A DNA stretch of 64,000 nucleotides from Saccharomyces mikatae IFO 1815 (lineage: Eukaryota > Ascomycota > Saccharomycetes > Saccharomycetales > Saccharomycetaceae), in the NCBI RefSeq assembly GCF_947241705.1, contig NC_079259.1, positions 620,001 to 684,000 on the forward strand. Direction: 5' to 3'. A program made the translations under genes and the position numbers. How positions within the stretch are numbered: position 1 is the first letter of the stretch; each line of letters starts with the position of its first letter. The notes under the pieces were generated by a model that worked only from the letters and a program-made list of their open reading frames with translations, had not been told where the DNA came from and did not search any database. This document shows positions 59,464 through 64,000 of this stretch, piece by piece.

Positions 59464-62400
59464 ATGGACGATTATCACGTGAATACGGCCTTCTCAATGG
59501 GCAAACGTAACCAACAGAATGATGACAATAGTGAAAGTAATAGTGTACACACACAACCAAGCACTATGGCACCTGCAACGCTGAGGATGATGGGGAAGAG
59601 TCCACAACAGCAGCAGCATATACCTTTAATGCCACCAGCAGATATCAAGAATTTAAACAATGGTAATTCTTATCAAGCAGAGCAAAAGGAGAGACAATCA
59701 GTACTTGAAAGTAGACCTAGAGAAAACTCATCAAAGTCAAATACCACTAGCCAAAGTCGAGTTCCTTCTTCTCAGGGTATGCCTAAGCAATTCCATAGAA
59801 AATCATTGGGAGATTGGGAGTTTGTCGAAACAGTGGGCGCAGGTTCTATGGGTAAGGTAAAACTGGCAAAGCATCGCTATACTAATGAGGTATGTGCGGT
59901 AAAAATTGTAAACCGAGCTACAAAGGCTTTTTTGCACAAGGAACAGATGTTGCCTCCACCGAAAAATGAACAAGATGTGCTGGAAAGACAGAAAAAATTG
60001 GAAAAGGAGATATCTAGGGATAAAAGAACTATTCGGGAAGCATCTTTGGGTCAAGTCTTGTATCATCCGCATATATGTAGGCTTTTTGAAATGTGCACTT
60101 TGTCGAACCATTTCTATATGTTGTTTGAATACGTTTCAGGTGGTCAACTGTTAGATTATATCATCCAACATGGATCGATACGAGAACACCAAGCAAGAAA
60201 GTTTGCTAGAGGCATTGCAAGTGCCTTAATGTATTTACATGCTAATAATATCGTTCACAGGGATCTGAAAATAGAAAACATCATGATTTCAGATTCTAGC
60301 GAAATCAAAATAATTGATTTTGGGTTGTCCAATCTTTATGATTCTAGAAAGCAACTGCACACTTTCTGTGGGTCTTTATACTTTGCTGCGCCTGAATTAT
60401 TGAAAGCTCATCCTTATACAGGACCTGAAGTAGATGTCTGGTCATTTGGTGTAGTTTTATTTGTTTTGGTATGCGGGAAAGTTCCATTTGATGACGAAAA
60501 TTCGAGCGTTTTGCATGAAAAGATTAAGCAAGGTAAGGTTGAATATCCTCAACATTTATCTATCGAGGTAATATCACTGCTATCTAAAATGTTGGTGGTA
60601 GATCCAAAAAGAAGAGCGACACTCAAACAAGTTGTAGAGCACCATTGGATGGTGAGAGGCTTTAATGCTCCCCCTCCTTCTTACTTGCCGAAAAGAGTTC
60701 CACTGACTATCGAGACGCTTAATACGAATGTCTTGAAAGAGATGTACCGTTTGGAATTCATTGATGATGTGGAAGAAACAAGAAGTGTTTTGGTCAGTAT
60801 AATCTCAGATCCTACTTACGTTCTTCTTTCTAGACAATACTGGACTTTAGTAGCAAAGGCCAGGGCAGAATCCAGTGACAATGAAAGTGTTCCTAATATA
60901 ACGGAAAGTTTTGAAGATCCAACAAGGGCGTACCATCCAATGATTTCCATATACTATTTGACCTCTGAAATGCTCAACAGAAAGCACGCAAAAGCCCAGA
61001 ATCAACAACAGCGACAGAGTTATGAGAATACAGAAAAGTTTTCTCAGATACCGGAAAATTCAAAACAAAACGATATCAAGGTTAATAAAACTGTTATAAA
61101 ATCAGAGCCAGAAGCTACGCACCCAACACCACCTAGGAAAGATACAGCTACACCTTTGACTCCAAAAAATGTTAATAATGCAGAACCTGTCTTACATGTG
61201 ATGATTCCACCAAAATTAGCAATGCCAGAACAAGCTCATACGTCACCGACGAGTAGGAAAAGTTCTGATAATCAACACCATGAAGTGGAATATGCCCTAT
61301 CACCAACTCCTCAGGGAAATGATTATCAGCAATTCAGAGTACCTTCGAATACAAGTGAATCTTCAGAAAAAGCGAAATTTGGGAATATATTTAGAAAGTT
61401 ATCTCAACGCCGTAAAAAGACTATTGAACAACCATCCGTCAATAGTAATAATAGTTTCAATAAGCCCGTACAAAAGACACATTCACGTGCTGTTTCGGAT
61501 TTTGTTCCAGGTTTTTCTAAGCCAAATTACGATTCAAATTATATTTCTATCACTGAGCCTGTTAAGAGTAATGATAGCAAAAGTAGCAATAAGGGAGATT
61601 TCCCGGCACTACCTGTCAATGCAGAAAATATGCTAGAGAAGCAAAGAGAAAAGCAAATGGAGGAAGACGTTATGAAATTGCGTGATATTAACAAACAGGA
61701 TAATGAAGTTGAGAAAGGAAGTGAACGGGAGAATTATGCTGTGCAAAAATTTGAAGGAAGCGACGATGACGAGAATCACCCTTTACCACCACTCAACGTT
61801 GCAAAAGGTCGAAAACTACACCCAAGTGCAAGGGCTAAATCTGTTGGTCACGCTCGCCGTGAATCGCTAAAATACATGAGGCCCCCAGTGCCTACCTCTG
61901 CCTATCCTCAGCAGGAGCTCATAGATACTGGATTCTTGGAGTCTAGCGACGACAATAAGTCTGATAGTTTAGGAAATATTACTTCGCATACAAATGATAG
62001 CACCAGTGTACATTCCATGAACGTGCACATAACTTCTCCTTCAATAGAAAAGGAACTGACGGATGAACAGATTTTACAAGAGGCTTCGAAAGCTCCTGCA
62101 GGTTCAATGCCGTCGATTGATTTTCCTCGTTCCTTATTTTTGAAAGGTTTCTTTTCTGTCCAAACAACCTCATCGAAGCCTTTACCAATTGTCAGATACA
62201 AAATCATGTTTGTACTGAAAAAAATGCATATAGATTTCAAGGAAGTTAAGGGTGGGTTCATTTGTATACAAAGGTTTTTCTCTAGTAATGCGGAAGCAAA
62301 GAGAGAAGAGACTCCAAGGTCCATCATGCCGGTTTCATATCATGGCTCTGTCAGGCGTCAAGGATCTAATAAATATTCACCCTCCTCTCCTTTAACGACT

Positions 62401-62664
62401 AATTCTACTCACCAAAGGAAGTCATCTATTACTGAGACCTATACAGACGATAAGCACTCCGGAACTTCATTGGAGAATATTCGCCAACAAAGTGATGAAA
62501 GCGAAAGCATGGCGACAAGAGAGAAAGAACCCATCAAATTTGAAATCCATATTGTCAAGGTACGTATTGTTGGTTTAGCCGGTGTGCATTTTAAGAAAAT
62601 TTCTGGGAACACTTGGATGTATAAAGAACTGGCTTCTAGTATATTAAAAGAACTAAACTTATAG
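59464..62664 (+). CDS. KIN1: Kin1, MARK/PAR-1-family Ser/Thr kinase
   Basis: Membrane-associated kinase of the MARK/PAR-1 group that regulates exocytosis (through Sec9) and the unfolded-protein response; paralog KIN2. It has 1066 residues (1064 in S. cerevisiae). The kinase domain is at about 118-398, with the Gly loop GAGSMGKV, the ATP-binding Lys at 147, HRD at 265-267 and DFG at 285-287. The activation loop has TFCGS. A long disordered, Ser/Pro-rich region follows. The C-terminal KA1 domain (about 960-1066, ending in [15 protein letters not shown]) is split by a Ser-rich insert, as in the family. Confidence 0.97.
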   Translation: MDDYHVNTAFSMGKRNQQNDDNSESNSVHTQPSTMAPATLRMMGKSPQQQQHIPLMPPADIKNLNNGNSYQAEQKERQSVLESRPRENSSKSNTTSQSRVPSSQGMPKQFHRKSLGDWEFVETVGAGSMGKVKLAKHRYTNEVCAVKIVNRATKAFLHKEQMLPPPKNEQDVLERQKKLEKEISRDKRTIREASLGQVLYHPHICRLFEMCTLSNHFYMLFEYVSGGQLLDYIIQHGSIREHQARKFARGIASALMYLHANNIVHRDLKIENIMISDSSEIKIIDFGLSNLYDSRKQLHTFCGSLYFAAPELLKAHPYTGPEVDVWSFGVVLFVLVCGKVPFDDENSSVLHEKIKQGKVEYPQHLSIEVISLLSKMLVVDPKRRATLKQVVEHHWMVRGFNAPPPSYLPKRVPLTIETLNTNVLKEMYRLEFIDDVEETRSVLVSIISDPTYVLLSRQYWTLVAKARAESSDNESVPNITESFEDPTRAYHPMISIYYLTSEMLNRKHAKAQNQQQRQSYENTEKFSQIPENSKQNDIKVNKTVIKSEPEATHPTPPRKDTATPLTPKNVNNAEPVLHVMIPPKLAMPEQAHTSPTSRKSSDNQHHEVEYALSPTPQGNDYQQFRVPSNTSESSEKAKFGNIFRKLSQRRKKTIEQPSVNSNNSFNKPVQKTHSRAVSDFVPGFSKPNYDSNYISITEPVKSNDSKSSNKGDFPALPVNAENMLEKQREKQMEEDVMKLRDINKQDNEVEKGSERENYAVQKFEGSDDDENHPLPPLNVAKGRKLHPSARAKSVGHARRESLKYMRPPVPTSAYPQQELIDTGFLESSDDNKSDSLGNITSHTNDSTSVHSMNVHITSPSIEKELTDEQILQEASKAPAGSMPSIDFPRSLFLKGFFSVQTTSSKPLPIVRYKIMFVLKKMHIDFKEVKGGFICIQRFFSSNAEAKREETPRSIMPVSYHGSVRRQGSNKYSPSSPLTTNSTHQRKSSITETYTDDKHSGTSLENIRQQSDESESMATREKEPIKFEIHIVKVRIVGLAGVHFKKISGNTWMYKELASSILKELNL

Positions 62665-63320
62665 GCGATATATTTTTTGAGAACTACGGCTTACATTTTC
62701 TGATATTCTTGAAAAAGAGTATCCTTTCGATAGAAGTTTATATATTCGCATAGATTCTTTCTATTCTTTTTGTGATAAAAAATAATAGAATGGACCTAAG
62801 TAGATATCCAATAGTTTATACTTTTGTCTCTTTTTACCAATCTTTTTGTTTAAATATTGTCACGTATTTCACAAAACTAATAGTTCGTTACTAATAGATA
62901 TTTATATGTGGAGTTGTCATTATCTTGTGCTATCAAAACATGAATTGTTTATGATAGAAAAAAGTGTAAAACTGCACTATGATAATATAACACTTAACAG
63001 TGGATATGATTAGGCGCCGTATGGAGTCATTTGCTTCGAGGAATATACCACACATATGCCGTTATGAAAGTTCACTTCTGCAGAACTGTCACTGTCACTG
63101 TCCTCGGAAATTCTTATTTATTAATTAAAGGAGACCAGTAATGGCCGTTGGCTAAATGTATCTTACTCTTCGGTTAGAGATATGGCCTTCCTCTATTGAG
63201 TGGCTTAGGATCAGTATATTTACAGGACCAGTTTTGCAATAGTAGGATATTTTCGTCCATGTATATATAACTGAATTGGTCTAGCAGAGTGAATTTTTAC
63301 TGTTGGTAGCTTGACCAGTT
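62665..63320. other. KIN1-INO2 convergent 3' region
   Basis: 656 bp, long for a convergent gap and AT-rich. Short palindrome-like repeats such as CTGTCACTGTCACTGTCC (63085-63102, three CTGTCA-type units) are present. No coding frame, tRNA or LTR is recognised. Confidence 0.5.
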
Positions 63321-64000
63321 CTATGACTCATCCAAGATGTGTTGCAGCGCTTCATTTGCGCTTCTGATGGACTTGATGTCGTTCATTACACATGTAAGTA
63401 GGATATGTTTGGGGATTCTTTTTCCGTTTTCCTTCGATGGAGTCTTTACCGATTTGATCAGCTTTTCAAAGGCTTCCTTGGTGTTTATTCTTCGTATCTT
63501 CTCCATTTGGACGTGTTTCCATTTCCTTATCTTAACAGGATCGTCTTCGATATTAGCCGGGATATCAGAATCTGGAATTTTTATCTCAGGTACTGAAAAT
63601 GGTGGTGGGTTGTAGTGATTATGGTTAGTGGGCTGGTGAGGCCCCTCCCTGGCTGTGAATTCAGTTGATACATCCACTAAGCTTGTGTGCAACTCCCTCG
63701 TGTTATTATGCAAGTTTGTTCCAATTCGCCTTTGATTTGTTTCTGAATATTTATGCTGCTTGTTCGGTGATTTTGCATAAGGTTGTACTTCAGGGCTCAT
63801 AGAAGTATTAGAGGACATCATATCCTGCGAGATTAAGTTGTCCAAGAATTGTTCAATGGCGTTCGATTCGTTGGTACTTAATAATCCGGAACTGGAAGGA
63901 GAGAGTTTGAGACCTAGAGTATGATCAAACCCCATACTTGGCTGATTGGAAGTATGGTTCGGATAATGTGCATGAGAATGCAAAGAAGAATGGTGAGTTT
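63321..64000 (-). CDS. INO2: Ino2, bHLH activator of phospholipid synthesis genes (5' end cut by window)
   Basis: Heterodimer partner of Ino4; binds UAS-INO (ICRE) to activate INO1, CHO1 and other phospholipid genes, and is held by Opi1. The frame is open to the last base of the window. An apparent start at 63983 is a TTG codon, and the residues before it (T-H-H-S-S-L-H) still match Ino2, so the real start lies outside. About 226 of roughly 300 residues are present. The bHLH domain is near the C-terminus: WKHVQMEKIRRINTKEAFEKL, loop, then HILLTCVMNDIKSIRSANEAL. The N-terminal activation domains are mostly missing from the window. Confidence 0.95.
   Translation of the reverse strand, partial: THHSSLHSHAHYPNHTSNQPSMGFDHTLGLKLSPSSSGLLSTNESNAIEQFLDNLISQDMMSSNTSMSPEVQPYAKSPNKQHKYSETNQRRIGTNLHNNTRELHTSLVDVSTEFTAREGPHQPTNHNHYNPPPFSVPEIKIPDSDIPANIEDDPVKIRKWKHVQMEKIRRINTKEAFEKLIKSVKTPSKENGKRIPKHILLTCVMNDIKSIRSANEALQHILDES

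Overview
The window is nuclear DNA from a budding yeast of the Saccharomyces sensu stricto group. Every recognisable protein matches a gene of the S. cerevisiae chromosome IV right-arm run UBC13 to INO2 (YDR092W to YDR123C), in the same order and strand. The sequence is not S. cerevisiae itself. Compared with the S. cerevisiae proteins as I remember them, Bmh2 differs at a few residues plus a shorter Gln tract, while Ste5, Fob1, Msh6 (N-terminus) and Arp10 differ at many positions. A relative such as S. mikatae, S. kudriavzevii, S. arboricola or S. jurei is likely, but I cannot pick the species without alignment.

Layout. 1-31 kb: UBC13 (exon 2 only; exon 1 is cut by the window edge), DNF2, GIS1, MSH6 (minus), GRX3 (minus), tRNA-Gln(TTG) with a delta-type solo LTR and a gene-poor 2 kb, BMH2, TVP15, ARX1 (minus), STE5, SPO71 (minus), TMS1 (minus). 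31-47 kb: ARP10, tRNA-Ile(AAT) with two solo LTRs, TMN2 (minus), TRS85, a D-ribulokinase (YDR109C, minus), FOB1, ALT2 (minus), PDS1 (minus), the bL34m gene (YDR115W). 47-64 kb: MRPL1 (minus), TMA64 (minus), APC4, VBA4, COX26, TRM1 (minus), DPB4, KIN1, and INO2 (minus, cut by the right edge).

The genes are unrelated neighbours, as is normal in yeast: DNA repair and replication (UBC13, MSH6, DPB4, FOB1), mitosis (PDS1, APC4), mating and sporulation (STE5, SPO71), membrane traffic (DNF2, TVP15, TMN2, TRS85, ARP10), translation, tRNA and mitochondria (ARX1, TMA64, TRM1, MRPL1, bL34m, COX26) and signalling or metabolism (BMH2, KIN1, GIS1, INO2, ALT2). Securin (PDS1) and the APC subunit (APC4) that helps destroy it lie about 4 kb apart. 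Several genes were kept in duplicate after the whole-genome duplication.

Most of the window is ordinary, compact yeast sequence, and I found no undescribed gene system. The points most worth a second look are: the decayed C-terminal tail of STE5 (a stop codon followed by in-frame remnant coding sequence and a 1-nt deletion); a 19-bp near-identical motif on both sides of BMH2; a cluster of pheromone-response-like elements upstream of SPO71; a GC-rich, STRE-dense island upstream of GIS1; and a solo LTR with tandem 40-bp repeats near tRNA-Ile. Start codons were chosen as true ATGs. Several longer open frames begin at TTG or GTG and were shortened to the first ATG that fits the family.
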